A program made the position numbers and the translations under genes. A stretch of DNA of 64,000 nt from Haliscomenobacter sp041740695. GTDB taxonomy: Bacteria > Bacteroidota > Bacteroidia > Chitinophagales > Saprospiraceae. The first letter of the stretch is position 1; each line of letters starts with the position of its first letter. Below the pieces are notes generated by a model that saw only the letters and a list, made by a program, of their open reading frames with translations, was not told the DNA's origin and made no database searches. The stretch is taken from contig NZ_JBGSLK010000026.1 in the NCBI RefSeq assembly GCF_041740695.1, forward strand, positions 118,778 through 182,777. Direction: 5' to 3'. Below, piece by piece: positions 34,811 to 42,436 of this stretch.

Positions 34811-35611
34811 ATGAGACTCACACTTGTCGTCCTCCTCCTGGCCTTGAGCCAACTCTGCCTGGCTCAGCCTCAATTCAAAGGCAAATGGAAACCGATCTTC
34901 AATGGCAAAAATCTGAAAGGTTGGGATGTGAAAATACGGGGTTATGCCCTCAACGAAAATTTCGGCAACACCTTCCGGGTGGTAGACGGGAAAATGCAAG
35001 TGAATTATGAAGCGTACTCCGACTTTAAAGAACAGTTTGGACACATTTTTTACAAAAAACCTTATAGCCACTACATCGTAGCGGCGGAATACCGCTTCAT
35101 CGGCCAACAAGCGCCCAAAGGGCCGGATTGGGCCTTTCGCAACAGCGGCATCATGGTGCACGGCCAACCCGCCGCAACCATGGGCAAAGACCAGGATTTT
35201 CCCATCTCCATTGAAGTGCAACTTCTGGGACAGGACGTAAACATCAAGGCACCACGCACCACCGCGAACCTTTGTACCCCTGGCACCAACGTCGTGATGA
35301 ATGGCAAATTGTACACCCCCCATTGCACCAATTCCAAATCCAAAACCTACTACGGGGATGAATGGGTACGCGTAGAGGTGATGGTCTTGGGCGATTCCAT
35401 CATCAAACACATCGTGAATGGGGATACGGTATTGACGTATTACAAACCACAAATTGGCGGCGGCACGGTCAGCGGTTTTGATCCTGCGGTCAAAAAAGAT
35501 GGCCAGATGCTTACCTCGGGAAGTATTTCGCTGCAAAGTGAAAGCCATCCGGTGGAATTTCGTAAAGTGGAAGTGATGGATTTGGAGAAGTATTATCGGA
35601 AGAAGAAGTGA
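34811..35611 (+). CDS. Secreted DUF1080 protein (3-keto-disaccharide hydrolase-like)
   Basis: 266 aa from ATG 34811 (ATG 34805 equally possible), with a signal peptide ending near CLAQ. The DUF1080/LamG-like beta-jellyroll begins with the family hallmark FNGKNLKGWDVKIRG, continues with FRVVDGKM, NSGIMVHGQP and SIEVQLLGQ, and ends with GSISLQSESHPVEFRKVEVMDL. Family members act as 3-keto-glycoside hydrolases or carbohydrate-binding proteins in Bacteroidota and Planctomycetes. It is predicted to be periplasmic. Its stop codon lies at the start of a purine-rich GAGTGAA repeat tract. Confidence 0.85.
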   Translation: MRLTLVVLLLALSQLCLAQPQFKGKWKPIFNGKNLKGWDVKIRGYALNENFGNTFRVVDGKMQVNYEAYSDFKEQFGHIFYKKPYSHYIVAAEYRFIGQQAPKGPDWAFRNSGIMVHGQPAATMGKDQDFPISIEVQLLGQDVNIKAPRTTANLCTPGTNVVMNGKLYTPHCTNSKSKTYYGDEWVRVEVMVLGDSIIKHIVNGDTVLTYYKPQIGGGTVSGFDPAVKKDGQMLTSGSISLQSESHPVEFRKVEVMDLEKYYRKKK

Positions 35612-35780
35612 AGAGTGAAGAGTGAAAAGTGAAAAGTGCAGAGCATGTACACCAATTGTTTTTCAACTGCTATCGATTTTTTTTTCACTCTTCACTCTTC
35701 ACTCTTCACTCTTCACTCTTCAACTTCAACTTCAACTTCAACTTCACTTTTCACTCTTCACTTTTCACTCTTCACTCTTC
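35606..35780. repeat. Short tandem heptamer/hexamer repeats, inverted, before xseA
   Basis: The right side (35684-35780) is pure repeat: five TTCACTC heptamers, four TTCAAC hexamers, then TTCACTT/TTCACTC heptamers, ending TTC directly before the xseA ATG. The left side (about 35606-35638) carries the complement (GAGTGAA/GAAAAGTG). At least 21 nt of the right tract pair perfectly with the left tract, so the transcript could fold a long stem that covers the xseA start. Confidence 0.85.
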
Positions 35781-37049
35781 ATGCAAGCCATTTCACTTTT
35801 CGAACTCCAATCCTTCCTGCGCCAGGTCGTTGCACTGAATTTTCCAGATGCACTATGGGTGCGTTGTGAAATTGCACAACTGAGCCAATCGCGGGGGCAT
35901 GTGTACCTTGAATTGGTGGAAAAATCCGAAAATGAAAATGAACCTACGGCTCAGGCTTCGGCGGTCATCTGGCAAAGTGCGCAGCGGCGCTTACAAAGCA
36001 AATTAGGTGCCACCAATTGGAAAGCCCTGCTCCAGGTAGGCGCTGAGCTCCTGCTGCGGGTAAAAGTGGAACACCACGAGCGCTACGGCCTCAAACTGAT
36101 GGTGGACGACATCGACCCCAGTTATACCCTGGGCAAACTGGAACAACGCCGCCGCCAACTGTATGAGCAACTGAAGCAACAAGGACTGTTGGGCAAAAAT
36201 AGAGAATTGCCCTTGCGCCCGGTTTTGCAGCGCATCGCCGTGATTAGTTCTGAAACGGCAGCGGGCTATCAGGATTTTTTGCAACACCTGGGCGAAAATG
36301 CCTACGGCTATGCCTTTAAATCCAGCTTATTTTCAGCCGCCATGCAAGGTGCCTTGGTGGAGGCTGAGGTGTTGAAACAATTGCGGGCCATCCGCCGCCG
36401 GGCAGCTAGTTTTGATGCTGTAGTCCTCATTCGGGGCGGTGGTGCCAAACTGGATCTCGCGGGTTTTGATAGTTTCGCTTTGTGTGAAGCAATTGCCAAT
36501 TTTTCCTTGCCGATTTTGACCGGGATTGGCCACGATGTAGATGAAACCTTGGTGGATCTGGTGGCGCATACAGCGCTGAAGACGCCCACGGCGGTTGCTG
36601 ATTATTTGCTGCAACACAACCTGCATTTTGAAAGCCAATTGTTGGAGTTGAGCCAGTACCTACGCTACCAGGTGACTGAAAGTTTACATTCGGCGGAATT
36701 GGAGCTCAGCACCAGCATCCAAGCCTTACAAACTGCCCCTCAACTGCTTTTAGCTCGGCATCAGGATAAGTTGCAGCGCATCGCGGCGGAGTTACCCCTC
36801 GTTGCCCGCTACCAACAACGCGAGCAAGGACAAAAAATCGAACAGCTGGAGCAGATTTGCCAATTGTTGAGCATTGAAGGGACTTTGCAACGGGGCTTTG
36901 CGCTGGTTTCCAGAAATGGCAAGCCGCTTGCTTCGGCGCAGGATATTGTGGCTGGGGAAATGTTGGAGACTGAATTTAAAGATGGGGTGGTGTTGAGTAA
37001 ACATGAGTCATCCCGAATTTTTGGGAGAACGAACCGCGAAAGCGGTTGA
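35781..37049 (+). CDS. xseA: Exodeoxyribonuclease VII large subunit
   Basis: 422 aa from ATG 35781. With the small subunit XseB it degrades single-stranded DNA. An N-terminal OB-fold (about 1-110, FPDALWVRCEIAQLSQSRGHVYLELVE) precedes the catalytic domain with RIAVISSETAAGYQDFL, DAVVLIRGGGAKLDLAGFD and GIGHDVDETLVDLVAH, then coiled coils and a C-terminal segment (RGFALVSRNGKPL). Residues 408-422 are encoded by the arm of a palindromic element starting exactly at codon 408, so the original C-terminus was probably replaced. The start follows a repeat tract with no evident ribosome-binding site. An open frame continues upstream through the repeats. Confidence 0.9.
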   Translation: MQAISLFELQSFLRQVVALNFPDALWVRCEIAQLSQSRGHVYLELVEKSENENEPTAQASAVIWQSAQRRLQSKLGATNWKALLQVGAELLLRVKVEHHERYGLKLMVDDIDPSYTLGKLEQRRRQLYEQLKQQGLLGKNRELPLRPVLQRIAVISSETAAGYQDFLQHLGENAYGYAFKSSLFSAAMQGALVEAEVLKQLRAIRRRAASFDAVVLIRGGGAKLDLAGFDSFALCEAIANFSLPILTGIGHDVDETLVDLVAHTALKTPTAVADYLLQHNLHFESQLLELSQYLRYQVTESLHSAELELSTSIQALQTAPQLLLARHQDKLQRIAAELPLVARYQQREQGQKIEQLEQICQLLSIEGTLQRGFALVSRNGKPLASAQDIVAGEMLETEFKDGVVLSKHESSRIFGRTNRESG

Positions 37050-37151
37050 ATTTTGAATAGCCCCGGACGACCGGGGCTATTCAAAATTCAATCGCTCAGC
37101 GATTAGATTTTAGCCCGATTTTGGCTTTTCAAAAATTCGGGATGACTCATG
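37002..37151. repeat. Cruciform-like palindromic element overlapping the xseA 3' end
   Basis: Outer arms are a perfect 22-bp inverted repeat (37002-37023 and 37130-37151, starting CATGAGTCATCCCG). Nested inside are three stems: AACCGC-GAAA-GCGGTT, a perfect 21-bp stem with a 4-nt ACGA loop (37046-37066 / 37071-37091), and ATCGCT-C-AGCGAT. The whole could fold as a cloverleaf. It lies between xseA and xseB and supplies the last 15 codons and stop of xseA. Confidence 0.85.
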
Positions 37152-37165
37152 TTTCCAACAATTTT

Positions 37166-37173
37166 TATCTTTG
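37166..37173 (+). promoter_or_regulatory. Candidate -7 box of xseB
   Basis: TATCTTTG (TAnnTTTG) ends 6 bp before the xseB ATG at 37180. If used, the transcript would have almost no leader. No -33 box at standard spacing is evident. Confidence 0.4.
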
Positions 37174-37179
37174 CTCGCT

Positions 37180-37368
37180 ATGGAAACGACTTACGAAAGC
37201 GCTTTGGAAGAACTTCAACAAATCACGCAAAATTTGCAGGAGGGCAAAATCGGCATTGACGAGTTGGCTGTGCAGTTGCAACGCGCGGCTGAACTGATTC
37301 GTTTTTGCCGCGACAAACTGCGCAGCGTGGAAAAAGACATTGAAGGGCTATTTGAAGAATTGACATAA
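37180..37368 (+). CDS. xseB: Exodeoxyribonuclease VII small subunit
   Basis: 62 aa from ATG 37180 (TTG 37171 would add three residues). The typical XseB hallmark is present: TYESALEELQQITQNLQEGKIGIDELAVQLQRAAELI, followed by CRDKLRSVEKDIEGL. A short coiled-coil protein, it binds XseA in excess to form the nuclease. It is separated from xseA by a 150-bp cruciform element rather than overlapping it as in many genomes, and may have its own promoter. Confidence 0.88.
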   Translation: METTYESALEELQQITQNLQEGKIGIDELAVQLQRAAELIRFCRDKLRSVEKDIEGLFEELT

Positions 37369-37375
37369 TGGCAAA

Positions 37376-37490
37376 GGGGCGACAAAAAAATAAGTGTTCA
37401 TTTTGCCACAGGATTAGTTAATTAAACGGTTCATTTTAAGTGTATTAACTAATCCTGTGGCCTAAAAAAATGAACACTTATTTTTGCCCC
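37376..37490. repeat. Family B palindromic element, copy 1
   Basis: About 115 bp. Outer arms (AAGTGTTCATTTT / AAAATGAACACTT with GGGGC...GCCCC ends) enclose an inner stem CCACAGGATTAGTTAAT / ATTAACTAATCCTGTGG and a ~21-nt loop. The right end continues with the family-specific ACTAC. It lies between xseB and folK. Other copies: 38638-38754 (reverse), 51252-51369, 55048-55165 (reverse). Confidence 0.88.
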
Positions 37491-37505
37491 ACTACTAATA
37501 ATCAC

Positions 37506-37985
37506 ATGGAAAGGGTTTATCTCGCTACAGGTAGCAACATTGGCGACAAATCGGCTCATCTGGCCAAGGCATTGGAGCTTATCGAAGGTTACGTTGGCGA
37601 CATTGTACAAGTCTCCGGGGTGTACCGCACTGCCGCCTGGGGCATTGAAGACCAACCGGAATTTTTGAACCAGGCGATGGCGGTAGACAGCAATTTGGAG
37701 CCCGAAACCTTGTTGTTGGCCGTAATGGACATCGAACGCCAAATGGGGCGTGAGCGCCGCATCCGTTGGGGGGAAAGATTGATCGACATCGACATTTTGT
37801 TTTATGGAGATCTGGTATCCCAATCCCAACGACTGACGATACCGCATCCTTTTATCCAGGAGCGCAATTTTGTGTTGCAACCGCTACTTGAAATTGCACC
37901 GGATTTTTGCCACCCTGTTTTACAAAAAAGCATTCGTGAACTGGCGGCTGCCTGCCCCGATCCCCTGAAAGTGGAGCGGATTTGA
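37506..37985 (+). CDS. folK: 2-amino-4-hydroxy-6-hydroxymethyldihydropteridine pyrophosphokinase
   Basis: 159 aa from ATG 37506; an ATG at 37470 lies inside the family B element and is unlikely. It transfers pyrophosphate from ATP to the pterin precursor in folate synthesis. The sequence opens VYLATGSNIGDK; the substrate region reads VSGVYRTAAWGIEDQPEFLNQ; the HPPK signature is RRIRWGERLIDIDILFYGD, with the metal-binding DIDI Asp residues; and IPHPFIQERNFVLQPL follows. It overlaps or nearly abuts the deoxynucleoside kinase gene (ATG 12 bp after the stop, TTG overlapping). Confidence 0.92.
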   Translation: MERVYLATGSNIGDKSAHLAKALELIEGYVGDIVQVSGVYRTAAWGIEDQPEFLNQAMAVDSNLEPETLLLAVMDIERQMGRERRIRWGERLIDIDILFYGDLVSQSQRLTIPHPFIQERNFVLQPLLEIAPDFCHPVLQKSIRELAAACPDPLKVERI

Positions 37986-37996
37986 ACGACCTGATT

Positions 37997-38650
37997 ATGA
38001 ACGACACCTTTCCATACCAGTTCATCGCCATCGAGGGCAACATCGGCGCTGGCAAAACAACCTTGTCCAATCAACTGGCCGCAGAGTACGGCTGTCGCTT
38101 GATCCTGGAACAGTTTACCGATAATCCCTTTTTGCCACTCTTCTACGACAATCCCGAACGTTACGCTTTTCCAGTTGAGCTATTTTTTATGACCGAACGG
38201 CACAAACAGCTCCAGGAAGAATTGTCCCAAACCCACCTTTTTCAGCAGTCCATCATCGCCGATTATTTTTTCATCAAAACCTTACTTTTTGCCAAAAACA
38301 ACCTCAAAGAAGAAGAATACCGCTTGTTTCAAAGCTTGTTCAATGTACTGAATTCAACCTTTCCCCGGCCCGATTTGTTGGTTTACCTACATCGCCCGGT
38401 GGAAAGATTGATGTACCAAATCCGCAAACGGGGCCGTGCATTTGAGCAAGACATCAGCGATGCCTACCTGGAACAAATCCAAGCCGCCTACCTGGAGTTT
38501 TTCCGTACCGAAAATTCTATTCCGATTCTGATCATCGAATTGGAAGACCTCGATTTTGCCAACGAAGCAGCTGCTTATCAACAAGTCAAAGACTTGATTT
38601 TCCAAACCTACTCCTCGGGTGTGCACCGAAAAGTAGTGGGGCAAAAATAA
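37997..38650 (+). CDS. Deoxynucleoside kinase
   Basis: 217 aa from ATG 37997. The P-loop is GNIGAGKT at about 14-21. The deoxyadenosine/deoxyguanosine kinase family pattern follows: LILEQFTDNPFLPLFYDNPERYAFPVELFFMTER, DYFFIKTLLFAKNNL, and PDLLVYLHRPVERLMYQIRKRGRAFE with the DRS-like/lid region. It salvages deoxynucleosides in the cytosol. The last five residues (VVGQK) and the stop are encoded by the end of a family B palindromic element (GTAGTGGGGCAAAAATAA), so the C-terminus has been altered by insertion. It follows folK, a frequent neighbour in Bacteroidota. Confidence 0.88.
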   Translation: MNDTFPYQFIAIEGNIGAGKTTLSNQLAAEYGCRLILEQFTDNPFLPLFYDNPERYAFPVELFFMTERHKQLQEELSQTHLFQQSIIADYFFIKTLLFAKNNLKEEEYRLFQSLFNVLNSTFPRPDLLVYLHRPVERLMYQIRKRGRAFEQDISDAYLEQIQAAYLEFFRTENSIPILIIELEDLDFANEAAAYQQVKDLIFQTYSSGVHRKVVGQK

Positions 38651-38754
38651 GCGTTCATTTTTTCTAAGCCAGTGGATTAGATAAGAAACTTAAAATGAAC
38701 CGTTTACTTATCTAATCCGCGGGCAAAATGGAACACTTATTTTTTTATCGCCCC
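38638..38754. repeat. Family B palindromic element, copy 2 (reverse orientation)
   Basis: About 117 bp, GGGGCAAAAATAAG...TTATCGCCCC, with inner stem GGATTAGATAAG / CTTATCTAATCC. Its left end, extended by GTAGT, forms the 3' end of the deoxynucleoside kinase reading frame. It fills the gap before murB. Confidence 0.88.
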
Positions 38755-38769
38755 AAAAAAGTCTAAAAC

Positions 38770-39765
38770 ATGACCTCATTAAAAACCTACAATACTTTTG
38801 GAGTAGACGCCCTGGCACCCGAGTTGCTCGTAGTCGAATCAGGCGAACAACTCTTGGAACTGTTGAGTACGCGTGCCAAACGACCCTACCTCATCCTCGG
38901 TGGAGGCAGCAACGTGTTGTTTCGCCAAAGCCCTGGCGGTGCCGTCCTGCTCAACCGCATCAAGGGTAAGGTAGTTGTGGAGGAAACGGATAGTGAGGTT
39001 ACGGTTGGTATTGGGGCTGGTGAAAATTGGCACGAACTGGTCCTGTGGACACTTGAGCACAATTGGGGTGGCCTGGAAAACCTTTCCCTGATCCCTGGCA
39101 CCGTGGGTGCTGCGCCCATTCAAAACATTGGCGCTTACGGCGTTGAATTGAAAGATACCTTTGCTGGGCTGGAAGCCATCGAGTTGAGAAGTGGCGAGGA
39201 GTTGGTTTTTTCAATGGAAGATTGTGCCTTTGGCTATCGCGATAGCTACTTCAAAAGGGCGGGCAAGGGCAAATATTTCATCACCCGGGTGTATTTGACC
39301 TTGCAAAAACAGCCAGTGGTCAACGTCTCTTACGGCGCGATCAAGGAGGTACTACAAGCCGCTAACATTGATCAACCTACCATTCAGGATGTAAGCAGAG
39401 CGGTGGTGGAAATCCGCAGTTCCAAATTGCCCGACCCGGCACTCATTGGCAATGCGGGGAGTTTTTTCAAAAACCCGGAATTGGAGGCTGAGCGGTTCTA
39501 CCGCTTAGAAGCTGAATATCCCCAAATCCCTCATTTTTCTGCCCCAGGAGGCCGGGTGAAGGTGCCCGCTGGCTGGCTCATTGAACAGTGCGGCTGGAAA
39601 GGACAACGCAGGGGCAATGCTTGCTGTTATGAAAAACAGGCGCTCGTGCTGGTCAATTTAGGAGGGGCTACGGGTGCAGAAATTTGGGCACTGGCGCAAG
39701 AAATTATGGCATCGGTTAAAGAAAAATTTGGCGTGGTGTTGGAGGTAGAGGTCAACGTGATTTAA
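38770..39765 (+). CDS. murB: UDP-N-acetylenolpyruvoylglucosamine reductase
   Basis: 331 aa. NADPH- and FAD-dependent reduction step in UDP-MurNAc synthesis for peptidoglycan. The type I MurB pattern is clear: TYNTFGVDA at the N-terminus, the FAD-binding PYLILGGGSNVLF, then GLENLSLIPGTVGAAPIQNIGAYGVE, the catalytic region FGYRDSYFK, NAGSFFKNPE with the conserved Ser, and PAGWLIEQCGWKG. The gene ends directly against the convergent asparaginase gene with no spacer. Confidence 0.94.
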   Translation: MTSLKTYNTFGVDALAPELLVVESGEQLLELLSTRAKRPYLILGGGSNVLFRQSPGGAVLLNRIKGKVVVEETDSEVTVGIGAGENWHELVLWTLEHNWGGLENLSLIPGTVGAAPIQNIGAYGVELKDTFAGLEAIELRSGEELVFSMEDCAFGYRDSYFKRAGKGKYFITRVYLTLQKQPVVNVSYGAIKEVLQAANIDQPTIQDVSRAVVEIRSSKLPDPALIGNAGSFFKNPELEAERFYRLEAEYPQIPHFSAPGGRVKVPAGWLIEQCGWKGQRRGNACCYEKQALVLVNLGGATGAEIWALAQEIMASVKEKFGVVLEVEVNVI

Positions 39766-40263
39766 CTATTCCGGGTGTATGGTTTCAAAATTCCCCGTTT
39801 TTCGATTTTTCCGCACATTGTCCCAATGGAAATAACGGCCATTCATTACCACATATACTCCAGGGGGGAGCATTTGCACAAAGGCTAGTGCACTACCCAT
39901 GTTGAAGAACCCATCCGAAGAGGTGCCAAAAGCATAAGGGATCATGGCACCGGTAAGCACAATGGTTTTGTTTTCAAGGTTAGTATTGGCCAGGTAAGTT
40001 GCGGTTTCGACGATGGTATCGGTGCCGTGGGTGATCAAAATCTGCTGGTGGGCATTGCGCTGGCAATTGTGGGCAATGATGGAGCGATCGGCATCGGTCA
40101 TCTGCAGGCTGTCGATCATCATCAGGGTCTTGACGTCCACATCGAGGGTGCAGCGCCCGGTGACCAACATTTTGGGCAGGTGGGTGTCCTGGAAATACAA
40201 TTCTCCCTTGATGTAATTGTATTCTTTGTCGAAGGTGCCGCCAGTGACGAAGATTTGGATCAT
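39766..40263 (-). CDS. Short asparaginase-domain protein
   Basis: 165 aa from ATG 40263, about half the usual ~330 aa of type I/II L-asparaginases. It contains the N-terminal asparaginase motifs with both catalytic Thr regions: FVTGGTFDKEY and ILITHGTDTIVETATYL, then IVLTGAMIPYAFG. The C-terminal domain that completes the site in classical enzymes is absent. Stand-alone N-domain proteins of this size are known in several phyla; activity is uncertain. The stop abuts murB. Upstream is a small palindrome (40282-40309) and an M16 peptidase gene on the same strand. Confidence 0.8.
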   Translation of the reverse strand: MIQIFVTGGTFDKEYNYIKGELYFQDTHLPKMLVTGRCTLDVDVKTLMMIDSLQMTDADRSIIAHNCQRNAHQQILITHGTDTIVETATYLANTNLENKTIVLTGAMIPYAFGTSSDGFFNMGSALAFVQMLPPGVYVVMNGRYFHWDNVRKNRKTGNFETIHPE

Positions 40264-40281
40264 GGTATTGGGTATAAAAAC

Positions 40282-40309
40282 GTAGAGACGCAAAATCTTG
40301 CGCCTCTAC
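40282..40309. repeat. Small palindrome GTAGAGACGC
   Basis: 12-bp inverted repeat (GTAGAGACGCAA / TTGCGCCTCTAC, one mismatch) with an AATC loop, between the M16-like and asparaginase genes. It is of the same general type as dispersed GTAGAGACG palindromes seen in other bacteria, but only one copy is present here. Confidence 0.6.
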
Positions 40310-40336
40310 ATTATTCAATATCCCACAAATTTAGGA

Positions 40337-42409
40337 TTATTCTACCTTAAACTTGGCATCATCCAGGCCCTTATTCCATTCGATGGATTTGACCTTGAAC
40401 TCCAAGGGGAAAGGTAATACTCCGGCAATGACGACTTTGCGCGGCACAAAAATGCCATTTTGTTCTTGATAATCAGCAAACTCAGTGGTTTGAGTGCCTG
40501 CTTCGTTGACTTCAACGTTTTTGACCATATAGCCCGTTTTGACATCAAAGAAAGTGGTCTCTTTGTTGCCTTGCGGGTCTTCGATCACCACTTTGTGGGC
40601 TTCGCTGCCATTCACGGCTTCGGTGCCTTTGTAGCTGAGTTTGTACCCCAATTTTGCGTAGTGCAATTCGGGGAAAATTAATGCATCGCCCGACGCTTTT
40701 TTCAGCTCTTTTTCACCCATCGCCGCAGATTGGCCTTGCTGGGTTACTTTGCCACTTTTGCCATCAAAAACCTGCGATTGTACCTCATTGCCCATGGCGG
40801 TTACGCTGATTTTGACTTTGCCTGGGTCTTTTTTCATGGATACCATTTCCAGGGTCATGCCTTGTACACTGGCTTCCATACTCATGGATTCATCCACGAT
40901 GGCCATCAATTTTTCCTTGCCACCAATGGCCTGGATGTATTTATCGATGACTTGCTCTGCACTCATCCCACCCACGGCAGGAGCGGCAGGAGCTTTAACC
41001 GGATTGCCATCCGTATCGTAATAATTGACCGTTCCGAAGGCTTTCAACTTATCCACCACATCATCCTGGCTGCCTACCACTACAATGTGTGCATTTTCAG
41101 GGAGCAGGTATTTTTGGGCTGCGGCCTGAATTTGCTCAGCAGTAATTTTGCTCAGGCGCTCCAAGTAAGTGTTGTAATAATCCTTGGGCAGACCATAGCG
41201 TGCAGTATTGAGTGCATAATTGGCAATGGTTTGGGGTCTTTCCAAACGCATGGCAAAGGTGCCCGCCATCACGGCCTTAACGCGACTCAACTCTTCTGGT
41301 TTTACCAATGTCTCGCGCATCTTTTTGAATTCTTGCATGAACTCCACGATGGCGCTGTCGGTTACTGCATTGCGGAAGCTACCCGAAGCGGAAAAATAAC
41401 CCACTTCAATATCGGGGTTGACGTTTGAATAGGCACCGTAGGTGTAGCCCTTGTCTTCACGCAGGTTTTGGTACAAACGACTATTGGCGTCGCCACCAAA
41501 CAAAGTATTCATCACAATTACGGGCAAATAATCAGGTTGACTTGGCTTGAGCTGGATCGGGTAAGTAAAATCGATGACGGACTGTACTGAACCATCGCGG
41601 TTGACAAAATCGATCTGCTTTTGTTTGGGTGCAAGGGGTGCTGCAAAAGGGGTTTTAGTCACCGTTCCTTTTTGCCATTTGCCAAAATATTGGGTGGCTT
41701 TAACCAGTGCTTGAGCTGGCGTGATGTCACCTACCACAATCAAGTAGGAAATATTGGGCTTGAAATAAGTAGCATAATATTTACGACACTGCTCCAAGGT
41801 GATTTTACCTACGGTGGCCTCGGTGCTCAACTCGCCATAAGGGTGGTTTTTGCCATAACGCACCACATTGGCTACATTCCCGGCAATGGCATCAGGTTCA
41901 TCTTTAGCAGAAGCCAAGGCAGACAAGGTCTGTTTTTTCAGTTTGTCAAACTCCTCCGCTGGAAATGCAGGATTGAACAACATGTCACTCATCAAAGCGA
42001 GCACCTTGTCCTGGTGTTTGGTCAAACCTGATCCAAACAAACCCGTAGCGCTGGAACTGATGTTGGCGCCGATAAAATCGATGGCTTCGTCCAGTTGGGC
42101 CTTGGTTTTGGTTTTGGTACCATTGCTCAAGAGTGAGCCCGCCATTTCACCTACCCCGGCGTACTCACCTTCGAGGTTAAGTGGGGCATCAATGAAGAGC
42201 TGAAAGGATACCTTAGGCAGTCTGTGGTTTTCTACCACAATGACTTTGAGCCCGTTTGGCAATACGTTTTGTACATAATTGCCCAATTGAATTTTGGGTG
42301 CAGGAAGAGCGGCTGGTGCCTTTTTGCGAAAATCTTCCTGTGCTTTCAGGTTTAAACTCAAGCCTAAACCCAATAAAAAGCATATTCCGTAAATGATGTA
42401 TTTTTTCAT
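40337..42409 (-). CDS. Zinc-site-less M16 peptidase-like protein with C-terminal lipoprotein-sorting-like domain
   Basis: 690 aa from ATG 42409, with a signal peptide ending near LKAQ. Residues ~40-470 form the two M16 domains, but the zinc motif HxxEH is missing (the region reads AGVGEMAGSLLSNG). The family RxxxY-type segment REDKGYTYGAYSNV is retained. Such proteins act as the non-catalytic partner in M16B heterodimers. The active partner is the adjacent upstream gene, 27 bp away. The last ~200 residues (from MSAEQVIDKYIQAIGG) form a LolA-like/outer-membrane-lipoprotein-sorting beta domain. The pair probably degrades peptides in the periplasm. Confidence 0.87.
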   Translation of the reverse strand: MKKYIIYGICFLLGLGLSLNLKAQEDFRKKAPAALPAPKIQLGNYVQNVLPNGLKVIVVENHRLPKVSFQLFIDAPLNLEGEYAGVGEMAGSLLSNGTKTKTKAQLDEAIDFIGANISSSATGLFGSGLTKHQDKVLALMSDMLFNPAFPAEEFDKLKKQTLSALASAKDEPDAIAGNVANVVRYGKNHPYGELSTEATVGKITLEQCRKYYATYFKPNISYLIVVGDITPAQALVKATQYFGKWQKGTVTKTPFAAPLAPKQKQIDFVNRDGSVQSVIDFTYPIQLKPSQPDYLPVIVMNTLFGGDANSRLYQNLREDKGYTYGAYSNVNPDIEVGYFSASGSFRNAVTDSAIVEFMQEFKKMRETLVKPEELSRVKAVMAGTFAMRLERPQTIANYALNTARYGLPKDYYNTYLERLSKITAEQIQAAAQKYLLPENAHIVVVGSQDDVVDKLKAFGTVNYYDTDGNPVKAPAAPAVGGMSAEQVIDKYIQAIGGKEKLMAIVDESMSMEASVQGMTLEMVSMKKDPGKVKISVTAMGNEVQSQVFDGKSGKVTQQGQSAAMGEKELKKASGDALIFPELHYAKLGYKLSYKGTEAVNGSEAHKVVIEDPQGNKETTFFDVKTGYMVKNVEVNEAGTQTTEFADYQEQNGIFVPRKVVIAGVLPFPLEFKVKSIEWNKGLDDAKFKVE

Positions 42410-42436
42410 GTTTTGACAGTTCTTCGGGTTAGTCAA

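Noticed and set aside
34802..35548. 248-codon minus-strand frame opposite the DUF1080 gene
   Set aside because: The plus-strand protein carries a signal peptide and complete family motifs; the opposite frame has none.
35684..35780. Regular repeats that could suggest a CRISPR array
   Set aside because: The units are 6-7 bp heptamers/hexamers with no spacers, and there are no cas genes nearby.
37470..37505. folK start at ATG 37470
   Set aside because: It would encode the end of the family B repeat (MNTYFCP); the same ATG-containing repeat occurs before non-coding sequence at 51345.
40730..41428. 232-codon plus-strand frame inside the M16-like gene
   Set aside because: Antisense to a well-supported gene, with no start context and no domain.
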